NCBI RefSeq assembly: GCF_900089585.1
Contig: NZ_FLRH01000004.1
Coordinates: 55,001 to 119,000, forward strand
DNA length: 64,000 nt
From: Micromonospora sediminicola
GTDB taxonomy: Bacteria > Actinomycetota > Actinomycetes > Mycobacteriales > Micromonosporaceae
Reading direction: 5' to 3'
Of the stretch, positions 34,577 through 42,093 are shown piece after piece. The notes beneath the pieces were generated by a model. That model searched no databases, had not been told where the DNA came from, and was given only the letters and a program-made list of their open reading frames with translations. The translations under genes and the position numbers were made by a program. Each line of letters starts with the position of its first letter. Position 1 is the first letter of the stretch.

Positions 34577-35457
34577 CACGTGGCGGACTCCCCTGCTCCG
34601 TCCTGCGTGACCGTGGGTCGACGCAGTGCTCTCGCCGAAGAATACAGGCAGACGGCCGCCGCCGCAGCCAGATTGAGACTCTCCGCGCGCCCGTGCAGCG
34701 GCACCCGGACCCGGGCGTCGGCGGCCGTGGTCAGCTCCTCCGGCAGGCCGTGCGCCTCCGAGCCGAACAGCCACGCGGTGGGGGCGGCGAGCCGGCCGGC
34801 GTCGGCGAGGTCGTCGAGGTCGCTGTCGCCGTACCCGGTGGTGGCGAGGATCGACAGGCCGGCGGCCCGCAGCGCCTCGACGGCCACGAGCGGGTCGGCG
34901 GCGCGCACCACGTCGACGTGGAAGAGGCTGCCGGCGGAGGCCCGCACGCACTTGCCGTTGTAGGGGTCGACGGCCTCGCCGGCGAAGACCACCGCGCCGG
35001 CGCCGGCCGCGTCCGCGGTGCGCAGCACCGTTCCGGCGTTGCCCGGGTCGCGGATCCCGGCGAGCACCGCGACCAGGCGCGGCCCGCGCGCCAGGGCCTC
35101 GTCCATCGGGACGTCGAGGTGCCGGCAGACCGCCACCAGGCCCTGCGGGGCCACGGTCTCGGCGAGCGCCGCCAGGGCGTCGTCGGTGACCTCGGAGACC
35201 TGCACGTCCGCGCGGGCGGCGCCGGCGGCGAGGTCGGCGTACCGGTCGAGCGCCGCCGGGGTGCCGAACAGCTCGACCACGGCGCCGCCGAGGGCGAGCG
35301 CCTCGCGCACCGCCTGCGGCCCCTCGGCCAGGAACCGGCCGGTCTGCTCGCGGTCGCGCCGGCGCTGCAGCCGGCGGGCCGCGACGACCCTCGGGGTACG
35401 CGGGGTGAACGGACCGGGAACGGCGTCGAGGCGCCTCCCCTGCGACGGTGACTGCAT
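34576..35457 (-). CDS. SPOUT-family RNA 2'-O-methyltransferase (TrmH/RlmB-like)
   Basis: A 293-aa methyltransferase. It has an N-terminal substrate-binding domain (residues about 20-120, RRDREQTGRFLAEGPQAVRE) and a C-terminal SpoU domain with the trefoil-knot motifs: AGIRDPGNAGTVLRTADAAG, AWLFGSEAHGLPEEL and VPLHGRAESLNLAAAAAV. It uses SAM to methylate a ribose in rRNA or tRNA; the target nucleotide cannot be told. Situated between rplT and pheS, a conserved actinobacterial position. The ATG at 35457 is preferred; its stop overlaps a leader frame by one base. Confidence 0.9.
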   Translation of the reverse strand: MQSPSQGRRLDAVPGPFTPRTPRVVAARRLQRRRDREQTGRFLAEGPQAVREALALGGAVVELFGTPAALDRYADLAAGAARADVQVSEVTDDALAALAETVAPQGLVAVCRHLDVPMDEALARGPRLVAVLAGIRDPGNAGTVLRTADAAGAGAVVFAGEAVDPYNGKCVRASAGSLFHVDVVRAADPLVAVEALRAAGLSILATTGYGDSDLDDLADAGRLAAPTAWLFGSEAHGLPEELTTAADARVRVPLHGRAESLNLAAAAAVCLYSSARALRRPTVTQDGAGESAT

Positions 35458-35482
35458 GGGAGACGCCTCGATCTGCCGTACG

Positions 35483-35565
35483 GGTGGGTCCGGCGGCCTG
35501 GGCCGCGTACAGGTGGGTCAGCGGCCTGGGCCGCGTACAGGTGGGTCAGGCGGCCTGGGCCGCGG
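35483..35565. repeat. 28/29-bp tandem repeat, three copies, covering rplT end
   Basis: Copies lie at 35483-35511, 35512-35539 and 35540-35565 (last one partial, merging into rplT). The unit includes GGCGGCCTGGGCCGCGTACA. The third copy contains the last codons and stop of rplT, so the two others are downstream duplicates of the end of that gene. Copies differ at one or two bases. Replication slippage is the likely origin. Confidence 0.8.
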
Positions 35566-35938
35566 CGCCACCGGTGCCCTCGGCCGCCACGGCGGCGCGG
35601 GCCAGCTCGACGATCGCCGCGAACGCGGCGGCGTCGTTGACGGCCATGTCGGCCAGGATCTTGCGGTCGACCTCGATGCCGGCCAGGCGCATGCCCTGGA
35701 TCAGCCGGTTGTAGGTCAGGCCGTTGGCCCGGGCTCCGGCGTTGATCCGCTGGATCCAGAGCTGCCGGAAGTCGCCCTTGCGGTCGCGACGGTCCCGGTA
35801 GGAGTACTGCATCGAGTGCAGCACCTGCTCCTTGGCCTTGCGGTAGAGCCGGGAGCGCTGACCGCGGTAACCGCTCGCGGTCTCCAGCAGGGTACGACGC
35901 TTCTTCTGGGCGTTCACAGCCCGCTTGACGCGTGCCAT
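35546..35938 (-). CDS. rplT: 50S ribosomal protein L20
   Basis: A 130-aa basic ribosomal protein needed early in large-subunit assembly. It starts MARVKRAVNAQKKRRTLLE and contains the conserved ASGYRGQRSRLYRKAKEQVL and YRDRRDRKGDFRQLWIQRIN. Family length is about 118, and the extra residues here are an Ala/Gly-rich tail (GTGGAAAQAA) that falls inside a tandem repeat. In other bacteria L20 represses this operon by binding its mRNA. Third gene of infC-rpmI-rplT. Confidence 0.98.
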   Translation of the reverse strand: MARVKRAVNAQKKRRTLLETASGYRGQRSRLYRKAKEQVLHSMQYSYRDRRDRKGDFRQLWIQRINAGARANGLTYNRLIQGMRLAGIEVDRKILADMAVNDAAAFAAIVELARAAVAAEGTGGAAAQAA

Positions 35939-35970
35939 CTCAACTCCTTCTTCGGTTCAGGTGGCGCGCG

Positions 35971-36165
35971 TCAGCGGCCGAGCAGCTTCTTGATGCGCTT
36001 GGTGTCGGCCTTGGCCAGCTCGACCGTGCCGGTCAGCCGACGGGTCTGGGTGCTGGCCTTCTTCTCCAGGTTGTGGCGGAGGCCGGCCTGCTGGGCGACG
36101 ATCTTGCCCTTGCCGGTCACCTTGACCCGCTTGCCCATACCCGTGTGGCTCTTCATCTTCGGCAT
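35971..36165 (-). CDS. rpmI: 50S ribosomal protein L35
   Basis: A 64-aa basic protein (MPKMKSHTGMGKRVKVTGKG) with the conserved RHNLEKKASTQTRRL and a C-terminal KRIKKLLGR. Full family length. It lies 18 nt after infC and 32 nt before rplT, in the universal order. Confidence 0.98.
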   Translation of the reverse strand: MPKMKSHTGMGKRVKVTGKGKIVAQQAGLRHNLEKKASTQTRRLTGTVELAKADTKRIKKLLGR

Positions 36166-36183
36166 GTGGAACGTCTCTCCCTG

Positions 36184-36852
36184 TTACTGGCCGCTGGTGT
36201 CAGCGGTCGGGCCGGTCTCACCGGCTGCTGCGGTCTCGCCGGCCGCCGGGGCCTCGCCACCTGCCGGGGCTCCGGACTCCTCCGCGGCGCGGTCCCGGGG
36301 CCCACCGCGCGACGCCGTGGCGGCGACCGCGGAGGCCTTGACGGCCCGGTGCGGAGCGAGAACCATGATCATGTTTCGACCGTCCTGCTTCGGCGCGGCC
36401 TCGACGTATCCCAGGTCCGTGATCTCGGACTCGAGCCGGCGCAGGAGCCGGTAACCCAGCTCCGGGCGGCTCTGCTCGCGACCACGGAACATGATCGTCA
36501 CCTTGACCTTGTCGCCCGCCTTGAGGAACCGCACCACGTGACCCTTCTTGGTCTCGTAGTCGTGCGGGTCGATCTTCGGCCGGAGCTTCATCTCCTTGAT
36601 GACGGTCTGCTGCTGGTTACGCCGCGCTTCGCGCGCCTTGAGTGCGCTCTCGTACTTGAACTTGCCGAAGTCCATGAGCTTGCACACCGGCGGGCGCGCC
36701 ATCGGCGCAACCTCGACCAGGTCCAGGTCGACGTCCGCGGCCAGCTGCAGGGCGCGCTCCAGCGGGACGATGCCCACCTGCTCACCCTCGGGGCCGACCA
36801 GTCGGACCTCACGTGCCCGGATCTGCTCGTTCACGCGTGGTTCGACGCTGAT
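36184..36852 (-). CDS. infC: Translation initiation factor IF-3, probable ATC start
   Basis: A 222-aa factor that keeps 30S subunits free and checks the start codon. The N-domain has EPRVNEQIRAREVRLVGPEG, the linker GKFKYESALKAREARRNQQQ and the C-domain KIDPHDYETKKGHVVRFLKA. The tail from about 175 is low-complexity Ala/Glu/Gly, as in other actinobacteria. The conserved N-terminus (ISVEPRVNEQ) begins at an ATC codon 5 nt after GAGGAGG, and there is no ATG or GTG nearby that would fit. IF-3 genes often use AUU/AUC starts so that the factor limits its own synthesis. Confidence 0.93.
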   Translation of the reverse strand: MSVEPRVNEQIRAREVRLVGPEGEQVGIVPLERALQLAADVDLDLVEVAPMARPPVCKLMDFGKFKYESALKAREARRNQQQTVIKEMKLRPKIDPHDYETKKGHVVRFLKAGDKVKVTIMFRGREQSRPELGYRLLRRLESEITDLGYVEAAPKQDGRNMIMVLAPHRAVKASAVAATASRGGPRDRAAEESGAPAGGEAPAAGETAAAGETGPTADTSGQ

Positions 36853-37162
36853 GGGGCCTCCTCGAGTCGAAGTCTCGTGTGGTGCCGACTCCGTGGGCTC
36901 CCGGGCGGGAGCCGACTCGGAAAGCAGAAGGCCCCGGCGTATGCCAGGGCCCACTCGACCGGTCGGCACGATCACAGGATCGCGCATCCGGGATCGGGAC
37001 GTGCCCGAAACCCGGGGACCGGACCCGGACACCTGGACGGCGACTCGGGTGGGAGCGGGCGCTCCGCTTCATGACCACCCGCGCGTCAGGGACGGGGGCA
37101 GTCTGGTCGACTCCGCAAGACTACACCCTCGGCCCAGCCCGGCCCAAACCGGGCCCCGCAGG
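36853..37162 (-). other. infC leader region, 310 nt without a gene
   Basis: This is the gap between infC and the PH-domain gene. It holds a hairpin at 36930-36951 and the infC ribosome site. A frame beginning MKRSARSHPSRR is open through much of it but shows no protein-like features. I see no clear -35/-10 pair. It probably carries the operon promoter and a long regulated 5' leader. Confidence 0.5.
36930..36951 (-). promoter_or_regulatory. Hairpin in infC leader, possible attenuator
   Basis: On the transcribed strand GGCCCTGGC pairs with GCCGGGGCC (one G-U pair) around an ATAC loop and is followed by TTCTGCTTTCC. A stable 9-bp stem with a following T-rich run about 78 nt before the infC start resembles an intrinsic terminator. 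infC-rpmI-rplT leaders are attenuated in other bacteria. Known family function is by analogy only. Confidence 0.45.
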
Positions 37163-37636
37163 TCAGCGGGGTGCCGGCTGGCCGGCGGCGAGCGCGGCCA
37201 GGTGCGCCTGGTGCAGGCGGCGCAGCGCCCGGACCGCCTCGACCGCGCTCTCCTTGTCGGCGGCCTGCAGGGCGACCATCGGCAGCAGGTCGTCGTCGTG
37301 CAGCTCCAGGCTGGCCCACGGGGCGCCGCGGTCGAACCGGACCCCGCGCACGACCTCCCAGGGCAGCTCGTAGGAGCTGATCACGTTGCGGACCCGCACG
37401 CCGCGGGCGTCGGCGGTCACCCGGGGGCGGGTGAACAGCAGGAAGCCGAGCGCGCCGAAGACCCCGAGACCGACCATGGCGAACTGGTCGCCGCGCTGGA
37501 ACGTGCCGTAGCCCTCACCGGTGGAACCGGACAACGAGGTCGCGACGAGGCTGAACACCACCAGCAGCGCGACGGCCGACGCCCAGCAGACCACCCGGAC
37601 GCGGCGGGGCCGCACGGTCACCACGGAATCGCTCAC
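37163..37636 (-). CDS. PH-domain membrane protein
   Basis: A 157-aa protein with two transmembrane helices (about 14-34 and 52-70) and a C-terminal bacterial PH-like domain at about 72-145 (PRVTADARGVRVRNVISSYE, LPWEVVRGVRFDRG). Such proteins follow hisG in many actinobacteria. Its function is unknown. The ATG overlaps the upstream DMT transporter gene by 4 nt, so it belongs to the his-linked operon. The C-terminal 20 residues are His/Ala-rich. Confidence 0.8.
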   Translation of the reverse strand: MSDSVVTVRPRRVRVVCWASAVALLVVFSLVATSLSGSTGEGYGTFQRGDQFAMVGLGVFGALGFLLFTRPRVTADARGVRVRNVISSYELPWEVVRGVRFDRGAPWASLELHDDDLLPMVALQAADKESAVEAVRALRRLHQAHLAALAAGQPAPR

Positions 37637-38595
37637 CCGACCAGTCTGCCATCCGGCTCGCGCTCACGTTCGGCCGCCACACGGACCGCGCCGCGCCGGC
37701 GTACCCCGGCCACGAGCACGGCCACCAGCGTGAGCACCGCGCCGGCCAGCACCGGCAGCCGGACGCCGGGCCCGCCGGGCAGCGCCAGGTCGAGCAGCAG
37801 CGCCCCGCCGAGCTGCCCGGCCACCAGCGCCAGGCCGGTGCGCAGCACCCCGGCCGCGCGGACGCCGACCAGCAGCGCCAGCACGATGCCGACGCCGAAC
37901 AGGCCGCCGACGTAGAGCCACCACTGCGTGGGCCAGCGCGGCTGCTCGGCCAGCGTGCCGCCCAGCACCGCAACCGCACCGATCACCGACGTGCTGACCG
38001 CGAAGTTCACCGCGAGGCCGGCGGCCGGACCGACGGACGCGGCGACCCGACCGTTGAGCGCGGACTGCCCGGCCACCGCCAGCCCGCCCACGACGCAGAG
38101 CAGCACCAGCCCGACCGCGAGGTCGCCGATCGGGCGGCCCAGCTGCGCGAGTGCCACCGCGCCGACGCCGAGCACCGCCCCGCCGACGCGGGGCAGCGTG
38201 AGCGGCAGCCGCCCGGTGGCGGCCAGCCCGGCCCGGTCCACCGCCAGGCCGCCGAGGCTGCCCCCGGCGACCTGCGCGATCGTGAACACCGCAACCCCGA
38301 GCACCGGCACCACCACCGGCGCCACGAGGACGATCACCGCGCCGCCCACCCCGCCCAGGTACGCCCACCAGGGCAGCCCGGCGCGGCGCAGCCCGGCCAG
38401 CCCGGCCCGCATCGAGGGCACGACGGCCAGCCCGACCAGCACGAGCAGGCAGCCGCCCAGGTTGTTGACCACGGCGCCGAGCACCGGATCACCGGTCCGC
38501 TCCCCCAGCTCCGCGTTGACCACGCCCTGGGCGGCCGAGGCCACGCCACCCAGGACGACGACGGCCAGCGCGGCCGGGAGCGGCAGCGGCCTCAC
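37633..38595 (-). CDS. DMT-superfamily transporter (DUF606/YdcZ type)
   Basis: A 320-aa membrane protein with ten hydrophobic helices arranged as two repeats of five. Both halves contain the same pattern (GVASAAQGVVNAELGERTGD in the first, VAGQSALNGRVAASVGPAAG in the second), the mark of the two-repeat DUF606 family. Substrate unknown. It overlaps hisG and the PH-domain gene by 4 nt on each side. Confidence 0.82.
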   Translation of the reverse strand: MRPLPLPAALAVVVLGGVASAAQGVVNAELGERTGDPVLGAVVNNLGGCLLVLVGLAVVPSMRAGLAGLRRAGLPWWAYLGGVGGAVIVLVAPVVVPVLGVAVFTIAQVAGGSLGGLAVDRAGLAATGRLPLTLPRVGGAVLGVGAVALAQLGRPIGDLAVGLVLLCVVGGLAVAGQSALNGRVAASVGPAAGLAVNFAVSTSVIGAVAVLGGTLAEQPRWPTQWWLYVGGLFGVGIVLALLVGVRAAGVLRTGLALVAGQLGGALLLDLALPGGPGVRLPVLAGAVLTLVAVLVAGVRRRGAVRVAAEREREPDGRLVG

Positions 38596-39437
38596 AGCCG
38601 GCAGGCGTGGATGTTGGTGACCAGGATCGCCCGGGCGCCCAACTCGTACAGCTCGTCCATGATCCGGTGCACGTCGTCGCGGAGCACCATCGCCTGCACC
38701 GCGACCCAGCCCTCCCGGTGCAGCGGCGAGACCGTGGGCGACTCGATGCCCGGGGTGAGCGCACTGGCCCGGTCGAGCAGGCCGGCCGGCACGTCGTAGG
38801 CGAGCATCACGTAGCGGCGGGCGACCAGCACGCCGTGCAGCCGACGCTGGAGCTGCTCCTGCTGGGCGCCGCCGGGCGCGCCGGCCCGGCGGACCAGCAC
38901 CGCCGAGGAGCGCAGCAACGGCTCACCGAAGACCACCAGGCCGGCCTGGCGCAGCGTGGCGCCGGTCTCCACCACATCGGCGACCACGTCGGCCACGCCG
39001 AGCCGGATGGCGTTCTCCACCGCGCCGTCGAGCCGGATCACCTCGGCCTTGACGCCCAGCTCGCCCAGGTGCCGCTCGACCAGACCCGGGTACGCGGTGG
39101 CGATCCGGTGCCCGCCGAGCTGCTGGACGGAGGCGACGTCGTCGGGGCGGGCGGCGAACCGGAAGGTGGCCCGACCGAAGTTGAGGTCGACCACCTCCTC
39201 GGCCGGCGCGCCGGAGTCGATCAGCAGGTCGCGCCCGGTGATGCCGACGTCCAGGTCACCGGAGCCGACGTAGGTGGCGATGTCCTTGGGGCGCAGGTAG
39301 AAGAACTGGATGTCGTTGGGCTCGTCCCGGCAGACCAGGTCCTTCGGGTCGGTGCGCTGGCGGTAGCCCGCCTCGCGCAGCATCCCGGCGGCCGACTCGG
39401 CCAGGGCGCCCTTGTTGGGTACGGCGACACGCAGCAT
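38592..39437 (-). CDS. hisG: ATP phosphoribosyltransferase, long form
   Basis: A 281-aa enzyme catalysing the first step of histidine synthesis. It begins LRVAVPNKGALAESAAGMLR, has GDLDVGITGRDLLIDSGAPA and the PRPP loop ADVVADVVETGATLRQAGLV, and carries the C-terminal ACT-like histidine-feedback domain (from about 210: SPTVSPLHREGWVAVQAMV). It therefore needs no HisZ. It lies 43 nt after hisE. Confidence 0.96.
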   Translation of the reverse strand: MLRVAVPNKGALAESAAGMLREAGYRQRTDPKDLVCRDEPNDIQFFYLRPKDIATYVGSGDLDVGITGRDLLIDSGAPAEEVVDLNFGRATFRFAARPDDVASVQQLGGHRIATAYPGLVERHLGELGVKAEVIRLDGAVENAIRLGVADVVADVVETGATLRQAGLVVFGEPLLRSSAVLVRRAGAPGGAQQEQLQRRLHGVLVARRYVMLAYDVPAGLLDRASALTPGIESPTVSPLHREGWVAVQAMVLRDDVHRIMDELYELGARAILVTNIHACRL

Positions 39438-39480
39438 GGGAGTGCTCCTTCGTTCGATCGGATGATCAGCGGACGGGCAC

Positions 39481-39744
39481 TCAGAGATGTCGGTAGACGT
39501 CCTTCAGGTCGAGACCGGTGGCCAGCATCAGCACCTGCGCCTGGTAGAGCAGCTGGGAGATCTCCTCGGCGGCCCGCTCCGGGCCCTCGTGCTCGGCCGC
39601 CATCCACGACTCGGCCGCCTCCTCGACGACCTTCTTGCCGATGAAGTGCACGCCCTTCGCGAGCGCGTCGACGGTGCCCGAGCCGGGGGTGCCGGCGGCG
39701 GCCTTGGCCTGCAGCTCGGCGAACAACTCCTCGAACGTCTTCAC
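39481..39744 (-). CDS. hisE: Phosphoribosyl-ATP pyrophosphatase
   Basis: An 87-aa enzyme removing pyrophosphate from PR-ATP, second step of histidine synthesis. The MazG-like catalytic helices are KKVVEEAAESWMAAEHEG and AAEEISQLLYQAQVLML, with the Glu cluster intact. The start is the GTG of VKTFEELFAELQAK, preceded by GGAAG; upstream in-frame sequence is repeat-rich spacer and not coding. It heads the hisE-hisG-DMT-PH unit; the long spacer before it must hold the promoter. Confidence 0.94.
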   Translation of the reverse strand: MKTFEELFAELQAKAAAGTPGSGTVDALAKGVHFIGKKVVEEAAESWMAAEHEGPERAAEEISQLLYQAQVLMLATGLDLKDVYRHL

Positions 39745-39925
39745 GGAAGGCGATTCTTCCAGCCGCCCGACGGGGCCGCTCGCCCCGGGTCCGTCGGGCG
39801 GGTTCGACCGGCCGCCGTCGCACCCTCGCGGGCGGATCGGGGTAGCCCTCCGCTCCGGCGCTCTCCGCTGGCGTGCCGGCCCTCCGGCGGCCGCCATCGG
39901 TCCGGGTGCCTCCACGCCGCCTGTG

Positions 39926-40151
39926 GAGCTGATATCAGAAACGACTCGGGCCGCCGACCGCGCCGGACCGGCAGCTCGGCGTACTGAGTCGATCATCCGG
40001 CCCCTACGAGCGGCGGTCGTGGACGGGGACCGGTGGCACGGGAACCGGGCGGGCGGCACGGGACCGGGCGGCACGGGACCGGGCGGCACGGGGGCGATCG
40101 CCGGCCGCGGCACGCCGGTTCGAACGGGTGAGTCGCTTCTGATATCAGCTC
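39926..40151. repeat. 22-bp inverted repeat flanking 182 bp, CTGATATCAG cores
   Basis: Arms at 39926-39947 and 40130-40151 are reverse complements at 21 of 22 positions. Each arm contains the perfect 10-bp palindrome CTGATATCAG. The enclosed 182 bp have no coding frame with protein character. It could be a miniature inverted-repeat element or a pair of operators for one regulator. No target-site duplication is evident beside the arms. Confidence 0.7.
40051..40092. repeat. 15-bp tandem repeat, about three copies
   Basis: The unit GGGCGGCACGGGACC occurs at 40051-40065 and 40066-40080, with a partial third copy at 40081-40092 and a diverged copy just before at about 40032-40046. It is non-coding and lies between the arms of the 22-bp inverted repeat. 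Confidence 0.65.
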
Positions 40152-40265
40152 TAAAGGCGGTGCGAACCCAACGGGTCACCGGCCGCCGTCGTCTGCCCTG
40201 CCGCCCGACCACCTGGACGGCGGGCGCACTCCGCCGGCCAGGCGGTCACGCGACCAGGCGACCGG

Positions 40266-40329
40266 GCGGTCAGGCGGTCAGGCGGTCAGGCGGTCAGGCG
40301 GTCAGGCGGTCAGGCGGTCAGGCGGTCAG
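40266..40329. repeat. 8-bp tandem array, eight perfect copies, over ribH stop
   Basis: GCGGTCAG is repeated eight times without a change. The last copy contains the TGA stop of ribH (minus strand). Read from ribH, the unit is CTGACCGC, so a stop occurs every 8 nt and all three frames close within 24 nt. This is a simple-sequence tract likely to vary in copy number between strains. Confidence 0.9.
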
Positions 40330-40823
40330 GCGAAGCCGACGCGGTGGGAGGCGTGGGCGTCCAGGGTACGGACGGCCAGTGCGGCGTCGAGGGCGGCCAC
40401 CGTGGCCGCCCAGCCCTTGTCCTCGGCCGAGCCGGGCAGCCCGGCCCGGTCCCGGGCCTGCTCGATGGTGTCCACCGTGAGCACCCCGTGCGCCACCGGC
40501 TTGCCCTCGTCCAGCGCCACCCGGGTCAACCCCTCGGTGACCGACTGGCAGACGTAGTCGAAGTGCGCGGTCGCGCCACGCACCACCACGCCGAGCGCGA
40601 CGACCACGTCGTACCGGCGTGCCATGGCCTGGGCCACCACCGGCAGCTCCACCGAGCCGGCCACCCGGGCCACCACGGCCCGCGCGCCGCACGCCTCGGC
40701 CGCGGCGACCGCCCGCTCGGCCATGTGGTCGGTCAGCTCGCCGTGCCAGCGGGCCGCCACCACGCCGACGGTCATGCCGGCGGCGTCCACCGCGGTCACG
40801 CCCGGCTCTCCGAAACCCGCCAT
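40326..40823 (-). CDS. ribH: 6,7-dimethyl-8-ribityllumazine synthase
   Basis: A 165-aa subunit of the lumazine synthase capsid-like oligomer, penultimate riboflavin step. It shows VGVVAARWHGELTDHMAERA, the substrate site VVALGVVVRGATAHFDYVCQ with the catalytic His nearby, and VAHGVLTVDTIEQARDRAG. The ATG at 40823 is preferred over one 24 nt earlier because of the GTAGGAC ribosome site. Its stop lies within an 8-bp tandem array. Last gene of the rib operon. Confidence 0.95.
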   Translation of the reverse strand: MAGFGEPGVTAVDAAGMTVGVVAARWHGELTDHMAERAVAAAEACGARAVVARVAGSVELPVVAQAMARRYDVVVALGVVVRGATAHFDYVCQSVTEGLTRVALDEGKPVAHGVLTVDTIEQARDRAGLPGSAEDKGWAATVAALDAALAVRTLDAHASHRVGFA

Positions 40824-40827
40824 CGTC

Positions 40828-42093
40828 CTACGCTCCGATCTCGTCACCGGCGACCGGCCGGCCCATCGGGGCCTCGGTCGCCTCGTCCAGCCCGTCCAGG
40901 AGGTGGCCCATCCGGTCCCGCTTGGTGCGCAGGTAGCGCACGTTCTCCGGGTTGGACCGCACCGGCATGCCCTCCCGGCCGGTCACGGTGAGGCCGTACC
41001 CCTCCAGGCCGGCCCGTTTGGCCGGGTTGTTGGTCAGCAGCCGCATCGAGCGGACGCCGACGTCGTAGAGGATCTGCGCGCCGGTGCCGTAGTCCCGCGC
41101 GTCGGCCGGCAGACCCAGGTCGAGGTTCGCGTCCACCGTGTCGCGCCCCTGGTCCTGCAACTGGTACGCCTGGAGCTTGTGCAGCAGGCCGATGCCGCGC
41201 CCCTCGTGCCCGCGCACGTAGAGCACCACCCCGCGTCCCTCCTGGGCGACCCGGGCCAGTGACGCCTGCAACTGCGGTCCGCAGTCGCAGCGCAGCGAGC
41301 CGAACACGTCGCCGGTGAGGCACTCGGAGTGCACCCGGACCAGCACGTCCCGCCCGTCGCCGAGGTCGCCCATGACCAGCGCGACGTGCTCGGCCGAGTC
41401 GTGCTCGGCGCGGTAGCCGAGCGCCCGGAACACCCCGTACGGGGTGGGCATCCGCGCCTCGGCGGCCAGTTCGACCTGCTTCTCGGTGCGTCGCCGGTGG
41501 GCGATCAGGTCGGCGATGGTGACCAGCGTCAGCCCGTGCTCGGCGCAGAACTTCTCCAGGTCCGGCACGCGCATCATGGTGCCGTCGTCGTTGACCAGCT
41601 CGCAGAGCACCCCGGCCGGGCGCAGCCCGGCCAGCCGGGTCAGGTCCACCGCCGCCTCGGTGTGCCCGGCCCGGCGCAGCACCCCGCCCGACCGCGCGCG
41701 CAGCGGCACCACGTGGCCGGGACGGGCCAGGTCGGTCGGGTCGGTCCCGGCGTCGGCGAGCAGCCGGATGGTGTGCGAGCGGTCCGCGGCGGAGATGCCG
41801 GTGGTGACCCCCTCGCGGGCGTCCACCGTGACCGTGTACGCGGTGCCGCGCCGGTCCTGGTTGGTGTGGTGCATCGGCGGCAGGTCCAACCGGTCGCACT
41901 CGTCCTCGGTCAGCGGCACGCAGATGTAACCGGAGGTGTAGCGGACCATGAACGCGACCAGCTCCGGCGTGGCCAGCTCGGCCGCGAAGATCAGGTCGCC
42001 CTCGTTCTCCCGGTCCTCGTCGTCGACCACGACCACGGGGCGACCGGCGGCGATGTCCGCCACCGCCTGCTCGATGGAACCGAAGATGGTCAT
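40828..42093 (-). CDS. ribBA: Bifunctional DHBP synthase/GTP cyclohydrolase II
   Basis: A 421-aa fusion providing both riboflavin precursors. The RibB half (1-205) has VVVVDDEDRENEGDLIFAAE and GRRAGHTEAAVDL-like residues around RRAGHTEAAVDLTRLAG. The RibA half has the zinc cysteines in SECLTGDVFGSLRCDCGPQL and GRGIGLLHKLQAYQLQDQG. Both active sites look complete. The ATG at 42093 overlaps the ribM stop by 4 nt. It sits 4 nt upstream of ribH. Confidence 0.96.
   Translation of the reverse strand: MTIFGSIEQAVADIAAGRPVVVVDDEDRENEGDLIFAAELATPELVAFMVRYTSGYICVPLTEDECDRLDLPPMHHTNQDRRGTAYTVTVDAREGVTTGISAADRSHTIRLLADAGTDPTDLARPGHVVPLRARSGGVLRRAGHTEAAVDLTRLAGLRPAGVLCELVNDDGTMMRVPDLEKFCAEHGLTLVTIADLIAHRRRTEKQVELAAEARMPTPYGVFRALGYRAEHDSAEHVALVMGDLGDGRDVLVRVHSECLTGDVFGSLRCDCGPQLQASLARVAQEGRGVVLYVRGHEGRGIGLLHKLQAYQLQDQGRDTVDANLDLGLPADARDYGTGAQILYDVGVRSMRLLTNNPAKRAGLEGYGLTVTGREGMPVRSNPENVRYLRTKRDRMGHLLDGLDEATEAPMGRPVAGDEIGA

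Larger units (their letters stand above)
39745..40325. other. Repeat-rich spacer between ribH and hisE, 581 nt
   Basis: No gene is supported here. The spacer contains, in order: a 22-nt arm at 39926-39947, a 15-bp tandem repeat at 40051-40092, the inverted second arm at 40130-40151, and an 8-bp tandem array at 40266-40329. The region also should contain the hisE promoter, which I could not pick out. Composition outside the repeats is Pro/Arg/Gly-like GC filler. Confidence 0.6.

Noticed and set aside
35483..35565. Tandem copies at rplT as a CRISPR or transcription-factor array
   Set aside because: No spacers, only three copies, and one copy is coding; duplication of the gene end is the simpler explanation.
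40266..40329. The 8-bp array as a CRISPR
   Set aside because: Units are contiguous without spacers and far too short; it is a simple tandem repeat.
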